Assembly (NCBI RefSeq): GCF_037963145.1
Contig: NZ_CP150144.1
Span: 2,046,001 to 2,110,000, forward strand
Direction of reading: 5' to 3'
DNA from: Oceanobacillus sp. FSL K6-2867
GTDB taxonomy: Bacteria; Bacillota; Bacilli; Bacillales; Amphibacillaceae
Length of the DNA: 64,000 nucleotides
Part shown: piece after piece, positions 1 to 9,134 of the stretch
How the letters are laid out: every line of letters begins with the position of its first letter
How positions within the stretch are numbered: the stretch's first letter is position 1
Program-made: the position numbers and the translations under genes
The notes under the pieces: generated by a model
Seen by the model: only the letters and a program-made list of their open reading frames with translations
The model's database searches: none
Told to the model about the DNA's origin: nothing

Positions 1-301
1 CACTCGTGTTGGATGCTGCATCAATCTCAATAACGTCTGAAATCGATCCATCCAAAATACCACGACATGCATCACATTCATTACATGGTTCCTTGACTGG
101 TGCATGCTCACAGTTGATTGTCTGGGCAAAAATTTTGGCAGCACTTGTCTTCCCTGTCCCTCTTGGTCCAGAGAATAAATAGGCATGCGAAAATTTATCT
201 TGTACAATCGCATTCTGCAGTGTTCTTGTAATATGTGTTTGTCCTACGACGTCCTCAAAGGTTCTTGGACGCCAAACGCGATATAAAGCTTGATAGCTCA
301 T
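1..301 (-). CDS. dnaX: DNA polymerase III gamma/tau subunit, N-terminal part (cut by window edge)
   Basis: Only the first 100 or so residues are inside the window; the gene runs leftwards off the edge. The start is the ATG at 301, preceded by a GGGG-type ribosome binding site. Visible are the clamp-loader opening MSYQALYRVWRPRTF, the Walker A motif GPRGTGKT (residues 45-52), and the zinc-module cysteines C64, C73, C76 and C79, followed by the conserved IEIDAASNT. The product is the ATPase core of the clamp loader that puts the DnaN sliding clamp on DNA. In Bacillus the SRP RNA gene lies directly upstream of dnaX; here tenA sits between them. Confidence 0.97.
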   Translation of the reverse strand, partial: MSYQALYRVWRPRTFEDVVGQTHITRTLQNAIVQDKFSHAYLFSGPRGTGKTSAAKIFAQTINCEHAPVKEPCNECDACRGILDGSISDVIEIDAASNTS

Positions 302-460
302 AATACAGATTCCCCTCTATGATCTATTTCTAATTATACCCGATTTTAGGGGTGAATGTGAACCATAAGCAGACGAAATATATTTTTTTAAAAAGTCATC
401 TGGTATTACTGTCACATTTCGTTTATAAGTAGGTTGATTAGAAAGTTTTGCGGAATAAAA

Positions 461-493
461 AATCAGGGTGGATTTTATATACCACCCTGATTT
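461..493 (-). terminator. Rho-independent terminator after tenA
   Basis: An 11-bp inverted repeat (AATCAGGGTGG / CCACCCTGATT) is followed by a T run on the minus strand, directly after the tenA stop codon. The A-rich opposite side means it could also work on the plus strand. Confidence 0.85.
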
Positions 494-494
494 T

Positions 495-1187
495 TTATTT
501 AAACAGACGCCGAGTCTCTTGCTTTTCCGAAAGCCATGTTTCAAACGTATAGGACATCTCCCAGAATGCGAGCTCATATTCTTTCGCAATAATAAATTGC
601 TTTTTGATTTTCCGTTTTTCTGTTTCGCTTGCTTTTTCTGCTAATTCATCAAGCAGGTCAATCATCTCTTGTGTGGATTCCTGGAACCACTCACTCGCAT
701 ATGTGTTTAGCCAATTTTGGTAAATTTCCTCTTTCGGTTTTGCTTCCTTATAAGTAAAGCCAATATCTGCATATAACCAGTAACATGGCAGCATTGCAGC
801 TATAATTTGAGACAGGCTTCCAGACAGTGATGCTCGGTATAAATGCGATGTATACGCATATGCAGTCGGTGCAGGCTTAAAATTCTCTATTTCCGCATCT
901 GTAATCTGTAAAATTTCTGCATGCTCCTTATGCACGGTTAATTCTGCTTCAGCTGTCTTCTTTGCTTTTTCAGCCAGTTTGGCAGCAACATGAAAGTCAT
1001 CTGAATGTGCAGCGGCAAATGCGTGCACCTTACCGTAATGCTTCAGATAATAAATATCCTGCAAAATATAATTTTTGAATATTTCCAATGGCAAATCGCC
1101 ACGTACAATCCCTTGTACGAATGGATGATTTAGACTTAGTTCCCAACTCTGTTTTGTTGCCTCTCGCAATGATTCTGAAAAACGCAT
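495..1187 (-). CDS. tenA: Aminopyrimidine aminohydrolase (thiaminase II)
   Basis: This 230-residue protein has the usual TenA length and fold signature. The Bacillus catalytic residues are all at their expected positions: D44 (LQD), C135 (MLPCYW) and E205 (KEYELAFWE). TenA hydrolyses aminopyrimidines from degraded thiamine to hydroxymethylpyrimidine, so it salvages the pyrimidine half of thiamine. It stands alone here, without thi biosynthesis genes, between the SRP RNA and dnaX. A TPP riboswitch with its own terminator lies in the leader, so expression should fall when thiamine pyrophosphate is abundant. The ATG at 1187 follows a GGAGGAGTAATT-type ribosome binding site. Confidence 0.95.
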   Translation of the reverse strand: MRFSESLREATKQSWELSLNHPFVQGIVRGDLPLEIFKNYILQDIYYLKHYGKVHAFAAAHSDDFHVAAKLAEKAKKTAEAELTVHKEHAEILQITDAEIENFKPAPTAYAYTSHLYRASLSGSLSQIIAAMLPCYWLYADIGFTYKEAKPKEEIYQNWLNTYASEWFQESTQEMIDLLDELAEKASETEKRKIKKQFIIAKEYELAFWEMSYTFETWLSEKQETRRLFK

Positions 1188-1226
1188 AATAATTACTCCT
1201 CCCTGTATTTACCTTTGTATGAACAC

Positions 1227-1257
1227 TAAAAAACCACCCCGAAATGGAGTGGTTTTA
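1227..1257 (-). terminator. Expression-platform terminator of the TPP riboswitch
   Basis: On the minus strand AAAACCACTCC and GGGGTGGTTTT form a hairpin followed by a T run, between the riboswitch aptamer and the tenA ribosome binding site. This placement fits transcription attenuation when TPP is bound. Confidence 0.85.
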
Positions 1258-1280
1258 TATACAGCTACAGAATATGTATA

Positions 1281-1377
1281 AGTCACCAGCTCCACTTCCC
1301 TACGCTGGTACTAACCAGTTCAGGTTCAAAGGGATAAAGAAATGTATCTTATCTCAGCCAAATGGCACCCCTAGTGG
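1281..1377 (-). promoter_or_regulatory. TPP riboswitch (THI element) controlling tenA
   Basis: Read on the minus strand this carries the conserved thi-box blocks in order: GGGGTGCC, GGCTGAGATAAG, CCTTTGAACCTGAACTGG and CCAGCGTAGGGAAG, closed by complementary ends (CCACTAGGGG). The element lies just upstream of a terminator hairpin and of tenA, the expected arrangement for a thiamine pyrophosphate off-switch. Confidence 0.95.
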
Positions 1378-1458
1378 ATTTTTATTTATTCTGATTCTAT
1401 CTTATTTCATTTTTTCATAAAAGTAAAACTATTTACATGAAATGTGTTTCATCGCATT

Positions 1459-1493
1459 AAAAAACACCCTTCAAAACGTTTGAAGGGTGTTTG
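1459..1493 (-). terminator. Terminator after the SRP RNA gene
   Basis: Minus strand: AAACACCCTTCAAA and TTTGAAGGGTGTTT form a near-perfect hairpin with a short loop, followed by TTTTTT. It lies 12 bases beyond the 3' end of the SRP RNA. Confidence 0.85.
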
Positions 1494-1504
1494 ATTGAAT
1501 TATG

Positions 1505-1777
1505 TAGCCGTGCACCCACTTTCGATGTGACGACCCTATGCGTTACTTAAGTTCATGGCTCGGCCTAGGCTTCCCCACGGCACACAGAAGGTTCCACTTA
1601 CTGCTGCTTCCTTCCGGACCTGACAGGGTTCGTGGGTTCCTGTTGCGTAGGACCCGGACGTCAACACCAATCCCTTAAGGCAGACCATAAAATCGCCACA
1701 CCTAGAGTGGGAATTCAGCCTCGCTATAGCGGATTGCGAGTACAGGGCACCGCTACCTCCCCGCTTAGCACGGTAGT
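1505..1777 (-). ncRNA. scr: Signal recognition particle RNA, long Bacillus type
   Basis: About 273 nt, the length of the Bacillus 6S-like scRNA with an Alu domain. The minus strand has the 5' block CCGTGCTAAGCGGGGAGGTA, the S-domain apical signature GTCAGGTCCGGAAGGAAGCA, and the 3' block TAAGTAACGCATAGGGT ending in GTGCACGGCTA. The RNA scaffolds Ffh and, through its Alu domain, a histone-like protein during co-translational targeting. Ends are assigned by recalled similarity to the B. subtilis RNA and may be off by a few bases. Confidence 0.95.
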
Positions 1778-1825
1778 TACCATTATAACGACTAAAACGA
1801 CAAAATGCAACACCAAGGTTACCGA

Positions 1826-2909
<1,084 letters not shown>

Positions 2910-2973
2910 GTCATATCGACGTCCTCCTTCACATAAGTTGAAATGAGAAATTGTTTTGAAGGAGGAAGTTTTC

Positions 2974-4263
2974 TTGCAAATTCATGTTGTAGCAGAAGGA
3001 GATACGCTGGCTTCAATCGCTAATACATACAATACAACTGCTGTCGCCATTACGAATGCCAATGAGCTGGACGCTCCTGATGATCTCGTCATCGGGCAAG
3101 CGCTTGTTATCCCAATCATTGGTCAGTTTTACTTTGTTCAGTCAGGAGATAGCCTCTATTCCATTGCAAATCGATTTGGGATGAGCTATCAAGAACTGGC
3201 ATCAATTAATAATATATCACCTGAGATGACACTTCCTGTCGGCTTACGGCTTTATATTCCACCTGGAGATAAGCGTGAAATCACATCATATGCATACATT
3301 GAGCCATTTGGCGACACGGTTTCTGAAACCTTAGAAAATGCCGCCGCCAAAAATTCCCCTTATTTAACTTACCTTGCGTTATTCAGCTATCGGGTAAATC
3401 GAGACGGCTCATTGAACGCACCACCAATGGGGAATCTTAGGGAAATTGCTGAAAACACAAATACAGCAATGGCAATGGTTGTAACAAACTTGGAAGGTCC
3501 TGGTTTCAGTGATGAGCTTGGTCATATCATTTTAACCGTACAAGCGGTTCAAAATACATTATTGGATAATATCGTAAACACAGCTCATTCAGAAGGATTT
3601 ACTGATATCCACTTTGATTTTGAATTTCTGCCAGCTGGCGACAGAGAAGCATATAATACATTTTTACGTAAAGCTAAGGAGAGATTTTCCCAGGAAGGCT
3701 TACTCTTATCTACAGCTCTCGCGCCAAAAACAAGTGCTGCTCAAACAGGTCAATGGTATGAGGCACATGATTACGCTGCTCATGGCGAAATAGTTGATTT
3801 TGTTGTATTGATGACATATGAATGGGGCTATAGCTACGGACCTCCAATGGCTGTTTCACCAATTGACCAAGTTCGAAATGTCGTTGAATATGCGTTAACC
3901 GTTATTCCTGCAAATAAAATATTATTAGGTCAAAATTTATATGGCTACGATTGGACATTACCATTTGCAGAAGGTGGAGAGGCTGCCCGTGCTGTAAGTC
4001 CACAGCAAGCAATCGCAATTGCCCGGGAACATAATGCTGCTATTCAATTTGACCCTGTAGCACAGGCACCATTTTTCACTTATACTGATGCTGAGGGAAA
4101 TGAGCATGAAGTATGGTTTGAAGATGCCCGATCCATACAGGCAAAATTCGACATGATTCGTGAGCTGGATTTACTAGGTATCGCCTATTGGAAGCTCGGA
4201 CTTGCCTTCCCACAAAATTGGCTTCTGTTAAATGACCAATTTACAATAACAAAAATAGAATAG
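2974..4263 (+). CDS. sleL: Spore cortex-lytic N-acetylglucosaminidase with LysM domains (SleL/YaaH)
   Basis: Two N-terminal LysM peptidoglycan-binding repeats (about residues 2-47 and 51-96) are followed by a glycoside hydrolase family 18 domain to the C-terminus. The GH18 active-site strand is DIHFDFE, with D211, D215 and E217. SleL trims muramic-lactam-containing cortex fragments during germination. The frame extends upstream to a TTG at 2956, but the AAGGAGG ribosome binding site (2959-2965) lies inside that extension, so the TTG at 2974 (MQIHVVAEGD) is chosen. That gives 429 residues, close to the B. subtilis protein. No Sec signal is seen, as expected for a spore-coat-delivered enzyme. 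Confidence 0.93.
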   Translation: MQIHVVAEGDTLASIANTYNTTAVAITNANELDAPDDLVIGQALVIPIIGQFYFVQSGDSLYSIANRFGMSYQELASINNISPEMTLPVGLRLYIPPGDKREITSYAYIEPFGDTVSETLENAAAKNSPYLTYLALFSYRVNRDGSLNAPPMGNLREIAENTNTAMAMVVTNLEGPGFSDELGHIILTVQAVQNTLLDNIVNTAHSEGFTDIHFDFEFLPAGDREAYNTFLRKAKERFSQEGLLLSTALAPKTSAAQTGQWYEAHDYAAHGEIVDFVVLMTYEWGYSYGPPMAVSPIDQVRNVVEYALTVIPANKILLGQNLYGYDWTLPFAEGGEAARAVSPQQAIAIAREHNAAIQFDPVAQAPFFTYTDAEGNEHEVWFEDARSIQAKFDMIRELDLLGIAYWKLGLAFPQNWLLLNDQFTITKIE

Positions 4264-4292
4264 AATGTCGTCCAGCCTTTTTCAGTCGATTC

Positions 4293-4333
4293 AAAAGACC
4301 GCCCCCCCTTTTGATGGAGGACGGTCTTTTTTC
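4293..4333 (+). terminator. Terminator after sleL
   Basis: AAAGACCG and CGGTCTTT, with extra pairing in the C-rich/G-rich arms, form a hairpin followed by a T run about 30 bp after the sleL stop. Confidence 0.85.
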
Positions 4334-4367
4334 TTGTCATTTATTACAGTAATTTAAATACTTCCGC

Positions 4368-4883
4368 CTATTTCAATAAATTAATGGATTCCCGATTAAA
4401 TGCTGGCAAGTCATCTGGTTGTCTGCTTGTAACGAGCTGGTTTTGGCAAACAACTACTTCTTTATCAACAACCTTTGCGCCTGCGTAATCCATATCAACT
4501 TGGATTGATTTGTATCCTGTCGCATCGCGTCCTTCCAGCGATCTTGCTGTAATTAATAGTTGTGGTCCATGGCAAATCGCAAATACAGGCTTTTTCGCAT
4601 CCATAAATTGTTTAGCAAACTTCACAAAGCGATCATCTGCCCGTAATAAGTCGGGAGAAAAACCGCCAGGGATGAACAACGCATCAAAATCATCTGGATT
4701 GACATCATCAATCCCATTATCAATTGTTAACGTAGTTTCTTTGTTTTTCCCTGTTACTTGGTTGCCTTTTTCTTTTTCAATGGTGATTACTTCATGTCCT
4801 GCTTCTTTAAAAGCCTCTGCTGGGCTTGTATATTCAACATCCTCAAACATATCGGTTATGACAGTTGCGATTTTTTTACCCAT
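4368..4883 (-). CDS. DJ-1/PfpI family stress protein (YraA/YhbO-like)
   Basis: The 171-residue single-domain protein has the nucleophile elbow AICHGPQ (C104, H105) and the conserved acidic residue E14 near the N-terminus, the PfpI/DJ-1 arrangement. Related Bacillus proteins are general stress proteins; reported family activities include protein deglycase/glyoxalase or protease, and the sequence does not settle which. It lies 63 bp downstream of nsrR on the same strand and could be cotranscribed with it. The ATG at 4883 follows AAGGAGCGG. Confidence 0.88.
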   Translation of the reverse strand: MGKKIATVITDMFEDVEYTSPAEAFKEAGHEVITIEKEKGNQVTGKNKETTLTIDNGIDDVNPDDFDALFIPGGFSPDLLRADDRFVKFAKQFMDAKKPVFAICHGPQLLITARSLEGRDATGYKSIQVDMDYAGAKVVDKEVVVCQNQLVTSRQPDDLPAFNRESINLLK

Positions 4884-4946
4884 TATTTATCCGCTCCTTC
4901 TAATAAGATTCATAAGGAGTCTTCCCTTTTATAGGAAATTGAAACA

Positions 4947-5387
4947 TCATTGATTCATGCCCATTAATGCTCGCAATTCCTCTTCATTCGAAATTAAATC
5001 TTGAACGGTATATTCATCAAGCACTTTGAAAAAGGCATGGAGCGCTTTATTCAGTGCGTGTTTCAGGGTGCATGCAGGGGTAATTACACAATGGTTTGTT
5101 CCCTTGTCAAAGCATTCGAGTAAGTTAAAATCACTTTCAAGACTGCGAACAAGCAGCCCAACGTTGATTTCCGATGCAGACTTTGCCAGCCGAATCCCAC
5201 CATTTCTGCCTCTAATTGTTTCCAATAGACCCATTTTATTCAATTCAAAAACAATCTTCCCCAAATGATGCTGCGAGATGTTGAAAACCTCTGAGATTTC
5301 TTTAATACTAGCAAGCTCATCATTCGGTTTCGTTCCTGTATAAATTAATACGCGCAATGCGTAATCTGTATACTTCTTTAATTGCAT
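4947..5387 (-). CDS. nsrR: Nitric-oxide-sensing Rrf2-family repressor
   Basis: The 146-residue winged-helix Rrf2 protein has the HTH around ISEVFNISQHHLGKIV and the three iron-sulfur ligands C92, C100 and C106 (LECFDKGTNHC, TPAC), the same positions as in B. subtilis NsrR. It senses NO through a [4Fe-4S] cluster and represses NO-detoxification genes. The divergent neighbour is hmp, and an NsrR-type palindrome lies in the shared intergenic region, which supports the assignment over other Rrf2 members. Confidence 0.93.
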   Translation of the reverse strand: MQLKKYTDYALRVLIYTGTKPNDELASIKEISEVFNISQHHLGKIVFELNKMGLLETIRGRNGGIRLAKSASEINVGLLVRSLESDFNLLECFDKGTNHCVITPACTLKHALNKALHAFFKVLDEYTVQDLISNEEELRALMGMNQ

Positions 5388-5445
5388 GAATGGCTCACCT
5401 CGTTTACTTCTTCACAATATTGTAACACAAAATGACTTTTCACTA

Positions 5446-5475
5446 TTGATACAGTGCAAATAAAACATATATAAT
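5446..5475 (+). promoter_or_regulatory. Probable sigma-A promoter of hmp
   Basis: TTGATA (5446-5451) and TATAAT (5470-5475) are separated by 18 bp. The NsrR palindrome begins 2 bp downstream, so bound repressor would cover the transcription start. Confidence 0.65.
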
Positions 5476-5477
5476 TA

Positions 5478-5500
5478 AACATGTATTATAAATACATCTT
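5478..5500. promoter_or_regulatory. NsrR operator between nsrR and hmp
   Basis: A 23-bp imperfect palindrome with half sites AACATGTATT and AATACATCTT around a 3-bp centre matches the NsrR consensus of paired ATGYATTT-like arms. Its position just after the predicted hmp -10 box fits direct repression. Confidence 0.8.
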
Positions 5501-5510
5501 TAAAAATAAA

Positions 5511-5597
5511 AACGGAAGCATCCCCTATTGGCTAAATACGAGACGACGTATAGAGGTATGGGGAATCTCGCTAGTCGTTGGGCGCTGAGGCTGGACG
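5511..5597 (+). repeat. Dispersed non-coding repeat, shortest copy (copy C), in the hmp leader
   Basis: It shares its left end (AACGGAAGC) and right end (TCTCGCTAGTCG, TGGGCGCTG, GGCTGGAC) with the copies at 34685-34922 and 52086-52204. An internal GAGACGAC block is also shared with the long copy. Only about 87 bp remain. It lies between the NsrR operator and the hmp start codon, in the orientation of hmp transcription. Confidence 0.75.
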
Positions 5598-5672
5598 TGG
5601 CTGTTCCAGTAAAAAAAATTCCTTCAGCCAATTTTATATTTTTAATTAAAAAACGGTAAGGAGTGCTTTGAA

Positions 5673-6902
5673 ATGACAACAGAAACTGCTACTGGATTGG
5701 ACCAAAAAACAAGGGACATTATAAAAGCTACTGTACCAGTTTTAGAGGAACACGGAACTGCAATAACAAAACGTTTCTATCAAATGATGTTTGAAAACCA
5801 CCCAGAATTAAAGAATATTTTTAACCAAACCAATCAACGAAAAGGCGATCAACCGAAGGCGCTTGCGAATACGGTGTATGCAGCAGCTGTTAATATCGAC
5901 AATTTAGAAGCTATTTTGCCGGTTGTAAAGCAAATTGCCCAAAAGCACCGCAGCTTAAATATTAAGCCTGAGCATTATCCAATTGTCGGGGAAAATTTAT
6001 TGCTGGCAATTAAAGATGTTTTAGGGGATGCAGCAACAGATGAGATTATAGATGCTTGGGCAAAAGCCTATGGCGTGATTGCAGATGTATTTATATCCGT
6101 TGAAGCTGCAATGTATGATGAAGTGAAAGAAGTTCCTGGTGGATGGGTCGATTATCGCAATTTTAAAGTTATTAAAAAAGAAGTGGAAAGTGATGTCATT
6201 ACATCCTTCTATCTCCAGCCAGAGGATGGAAAAGCTTTTCCAGCGTATCAACCCGGTCAGTATATTACTGTAAAGGCGGTTATTGACGGAGAAAACTATC
6301 ACCATTTACGTCAATACAGCTTATCATGTGCACCTGGCGGGGAATTTTACCGGATTAGTGTCAAACGCGAAGACGGAGTAGGAGATCAGCCAAAAGGTGT
6401 GGTATCAAGCTTCCTTCATGAGCATGTTCATGAGGGGGATATCCTGCCAATCAGTGCGCCAGCAGGCGATTTCGTTCTTGATTTGAAAGACACTAGACCA
6501 CTCGTTCTGATCAGTGGTGGTGTGGGATTAACACCAATGATGAGTATGCTTGAAACAGCAATTCAAGAACAGCCTGAACGTGAGATTATTTATATTCATG
6601 CAGCAAGATCTGGCAATTTCCATGCAATGAAAGATCGTGTAAACGAGATTACTAATCAAAATAATCATGTGAAAGGTTTCACCATTTATGCCAGTCCAAA
6701 TGAAGGTGACGAATTTGATAAAGCAGGACATATTGATTTTGAATATCTTTCAACAGTCCTGCCTACTAACGATGCAGCCTTTTACTTCTGCGGACCTAAA
6801 GGATTTATGAGCGCGGTATATCAACAATTGAAGGAGTATCAAGTAGCGGACACAGATATCCACTTTGAAATTTTTGGACCTTCTGATGATATTACGAAAT
6901 AA
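5673..6902 (+). CDS. hmp: Flavohemoglobin (nitric oxide dioxygenase)
   Basis: The 409-residue protein has the full three-domain layout: globin (about 1-145) with Y36 and proximal H92, ferredoxin-reductase FAD domain (about 155-262) with RQYSLS, and an NAD-binding domain (about 268-402) with GGVGLTPM and FCGPKGFM. It oxidises NO to nitrate with NAD(P)H and O2. Control by the adjacent NsrR is supported by the operator. The leader is long because a dispersed repeat lies between promoter and gene. The ATG follows AAGGAGTGCTTTGAA. Confidence 0.97.
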   Translation: MTTETATGLDQKTRDIIKATVPVLEEHGTAITKRFYQMMFENHPELKNIFNQTNQRKGDQPKALANTVYAAAVNIDNLEAILPVVKQIAQKHRSLNIKPEHYPIVGENLLLAIKDVLGDAATDEIIDAWAKAYGVIADVFISVEAAMYDEVKEVPGGWVDYRNFKVIKKEVESDVITSFYLQPEDGKAFPAYQPGQYITVKAVIDGENYHHLRQYSLSCAPGGEFYRISVKREDGVGDQPKGVVSSFLHEHVHEGDILPISAPAGDFVLDLKDTRPLVLISGGVGLTPMMSMLETAIQEQPEREIIYIHAARSGNFHAMKDRVNEITNQNNHVKGFTIYASPNEGDEFDKAGHIDFEYLSTVLPTNDAAFYFCGPKGFMSAVYQQLKEYQVADTDIHFEIFGPSDDITK

Positions 6903-6914
6903 AATAAGATGAAA

Positions 6915-6945
6915 TATAGACAGCTAAGTGAGGCTGTCTTTTTCT
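6915..6945 (+). terminator. Terminator after hmp
   Basis: AGACAGC and GCTGTCT, with a 7-base loop, are followed by TTTTTC. A second inverted repeat (ATGAAAGTGCA / TGCACTTTCAT, 6967-7000) without a T run follows. Confidence 0.8.
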
Positions 6946-7121
6946 CTTTATAATCATTCACATTAGATGAAAGTGCATCTTCTAAGGGTTGCACTTTCAT
7001 TTAAGTACGGATACCCATAGAAAACCAACTAAAAATCTCCGATTAACAGTTATCCACAGGAAAATCTTCTCCATAAACAAACTAGTATAAATTAAATATA
7101 TATAAGAAGTAAAAGCACCTT
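6946..7121. other. Intergenic stretch between hmp and the bioY operator
   Basis: It holds one inverted repeat (6967-7000) and a single perfect DnaA box (TTATCCACA, 7050-7058), then AT-rich sequence. No open frame with a ribosome binding site is seen. Confidence 0.5.
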
Positions 7122-7175
7122 TATTGTTAGCTAAAAAATAAATAGGTTGACAATAAACCAAAAATGAAATATTCT
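7122..7175 (+). promoter_or_regulatory. BirA operator overlapping the bioY promoter
   Basis: TATTGTTAGCT (7122-7132) and AGGTTGACAATA (7144-7155) form an interrupted palindrome like the Bacillus BirA site (TTGTTAACC, about 13-bp gap, GGTTAACAA). The right half contains the -35 box TTGACA (7147-7152). A 17-bp spacer and TATTCT (7170-7175) complete the promoter, so biotin-loaded BirA would block RNA polymerase directly. Confidence 0.8.
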
Positions 7176-7237
7176 CATTTTTAACACCAATTATTTAAGG
7201 CAACCGAAGCCAGCTTGCAGCTGAAAGGAGGAAAACA

Positions 7238-7816
7238 ATGAAGCTGAAAACACTTGACATTACAATGGCGGGCTTATTTGCTTCGTTAATGGCGATTGGA
7301 GCGAATTTAACAGCATTTCTTGTTGTTGGAGGGGTGACAATCACTTTAACTACATTCTTCAGTATTTTATCTGGTCTTCTGCTTGGAGGCAGATTAGGTG
7401 CTATTTCTATGACAGTATATGCCCTTATTGGACTAGCCGGAGCACCGATTTTTTCTCAATTCTCAGGCGGACCATCATCCATAATCAGACCAACTTTCGG
7501 TTTTATTTTATCTAACATTATTGTTGCCTATGTTGCAGGAAAAATGATAGAGAAAAAAACTTTGAAAAAGAACTTTATTATCGCAGCATTAACAGGAATG
7601 GCTATTAACTATGTTTTTGGAACAACATGGATGTACTTTGCCTATAAGCTATGGTTTGGTTCCCCAGAAGGATTTAGTTATGCTATTGCTTGGTTATGGA
7701 TGGCTGCTCCCTTTCCTAAAGATATTATTTTCTCTTGTCTAGCTGGTATACTGGCATTCCGACTTCACGGGAAAATTTACAAATCCCAAAATACCGAGCG
7801 TAAAACAATCGCTTAA
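7238..7816 (+). CDS. bioY: Biotin ECF-transporter substrate-binding component
   Basis: The 192-residue hydrophobic protein has about six membrane segments. BioY features include the N-terminal LDITMAGLFASLMAIGAN, the loop GGRLGAISMTVYALIGLAGAP, and FSGGPSSIIRPTFGF. BioY captures biotin and works alone or with the shared EcfAA'T module, which is not in this window. It starts at an ATG after AAAGGAGG. The BirA operator upstream supports biotin as substrate, and bioB follows on the same strand. Confidence 0.95.
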   Translation: MKLKTLDITMAGLFASLMAIGANLTAFLVVGGVTITLTTFFSILSGLLLGGRLGAISMTVYALIGLAGAPIFSQFSGGPSSIIRPTFGFILSNIIVAYVAGKMIEKKTLKKNFIIAALTGMAINYVFGTTWMYFAYKLWFGSPEGFSYAIAWLWMAAPFPKDIIFSCLAGILAFRLHGKIYKSQNTERKTIA

Positions 7817-8135
7817 GAGACGAAACACTGTTTTGGAAATTTCAATGAAAAATCTCCGTCTAAAAGCAAACTAAGGCTCAACATTTGTCCGATGTATATC
7901 ATTTGCAAATGATTATAAAGCAAAATTTGGCATCATGCTCGCTGGATTTATGCCAATTCTATTTCCAGAGTCAATCTAAGCTAAAGGTATTGATAACAAT
8001 CACAAAATGGTTGTCCATCACCCTTGAACTGGTCTTTGTCTGTATCTTGAAAGTTTAAAAAGGAGTAACACACTCAAAATTACCAAAGAGTAAATAGTTT
8101 TGTATTTGAAAAATATACTACGAGGAGAATAAAAA
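7817..8135 (+). other. Spacer between bioY and bioB, possible gene remnant
   Basis: This 319-bp stretch has no intact gene. A short open stretch at about 7920-7979 reads AKFGIMLAGFMPILFPESI before a stop, which looks like the hydrophobic end of a membrane protein, but it has no start or ribosome binding site. No clear terminator is seen, so bioB may be read from the bioY promoter. Confidence 0.4.
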
Positions 8136-9134
8136 ATGACGAATGATTGGTTTCTCATGGCAGATCGAGTTTTAGCAGGAGAGGAAATCAGTGATGATGA
8201 GGCACTTGCAATCCTAAATTGTCCAGCTGACGAATTATTATTGTTGCTACATGGATCCTATAATATTAGGCGACATTATTACGGTAATAAAGTGAAATTA
8301 AATATGATTATTAATGCGAAATCTGGCCTTTGTCCAGAAAACTGCGGATATTGTGCCCAGTCCTCACTGTCAACCGCACCTGTAGATAAGTACACATTCA
8401 TAAATAGAATGTCTCTATTACGAGGTGCTGAGCAAGCAGACAAGCTAAATGCCGGTACCTATTGCATTGTAGCAAGCGGCAGAGGTCCTAGCAAACGGGA
8501 AGTAGATACGGTTAGTTCTGCTGTTAAAGAAATTAAAGATAAATACAATTTGAAAGTATGTGCTTGTATGGGTATTTTGAAGCCGAAGCAGGCTCTGCAA
8601 TTAAAGGACGCTGGTGTTGATCGTTATAACCATAATATCAATACTTCTAAAACCCATCATTCGAACATTACAACATCGCACACCTATGATGACCGTGTTT
8701 CAACCGTTAATACGGTAAAAGAAGCAGCTATATCACCATGCTCTGGTGTAATCGTCGGTATGAAGGAGACAAAGGAAGATGTGATTAATATGGCCAGAAC
8801 ACTTAAGGTTCTTGATGCTGATTCTATCCCGGTAAATTTTCTACATGCAATTGACGGGACACCATTAGAAGGAACTAATGAATTATATCCAAATTATTGC
8901 TTGAAAGTACTGGCTTTGTTTCGATATATTAATCCAACAAAAGAAATTCGTATTTCAGGTGGTCGAGAAGTAAACTTGAGAAGTATGCAGCCATTTGGAC
9001 TTTATCCGGCAAATTCCATCTTTGTTGGCGATTACTTAACGACGGTCGGCCAAGAGACCACGGCTGACCATAAAATGATTGAGGATCTTGGTTTTGAAAT
9101 CGATTATTGCCAATTATCTGAGGAACAAATGTAA
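8136..9134 (+). CDS. bioB: Biotin synthase (radical SAM)
   Basis: The 332-residue protein has the radical-SAM cluster motif C66-x3-C70-x2-C73 (CPENCGYC) and the BioB core with YNHNINTSKTHHSNI and NFLHAIDGTPLEGT. It inserts sulfur into dethiobiotin to make biotin. The other genes of the pathway (bioA, bioD, bioF) are not nearby. The start follows CGAGGAG. It lies downstream of bioY, probably under the same BirA control. Confidence 0.95.
   Translation: MTNDWFLMADRVLAGEEISDDEALAILNCPADELLLLLHGSYNIRRHYYGNKVKLNMIINAKSGLCPENCGYCAQSSLSTAPVDKYTFINRMSLLRGAEQADKLNAGTYCIVASGRGPSKREVDTVSSAVKEIKDKYNLKVCACMGILKPKQALQLKDAGVDRYNHNINTSKTHHSNITTSHTYDDRVSTVNTVKEAAISPCSGVIVGMKETKEDVINMARTLKVLDADSIPVNFLHAIDGTPLEGTNELYPNYCLKVLALFRYINPTKEIRISGGREVNLRSMQPFGLYPANSIFVGDYLTTVGQETTADHKMIEDLGFEIDYCQLSEEQM

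Noticed and set aside
4510..4953. Open frame of 147 codons on the plus strand over the DJ-1 family gene
   Set aside because: It is antisense to a gene with clear family motifs, has no ribosome binding site, and its product resembles nothing known.
7050..7058. Single perfect DnaA box upstream of bioY
   Set aside because: An isolated 9-bp match is expected by chance in a window of this size and has no partner boxes.
7990..8017. Possible second BirA site before bioB (TTGATAAC ... GGTTGTCCA)
   Set aside because: The arms match poorly and the spacing differs from the good site at 7122-7156; no promoter overlaps it.
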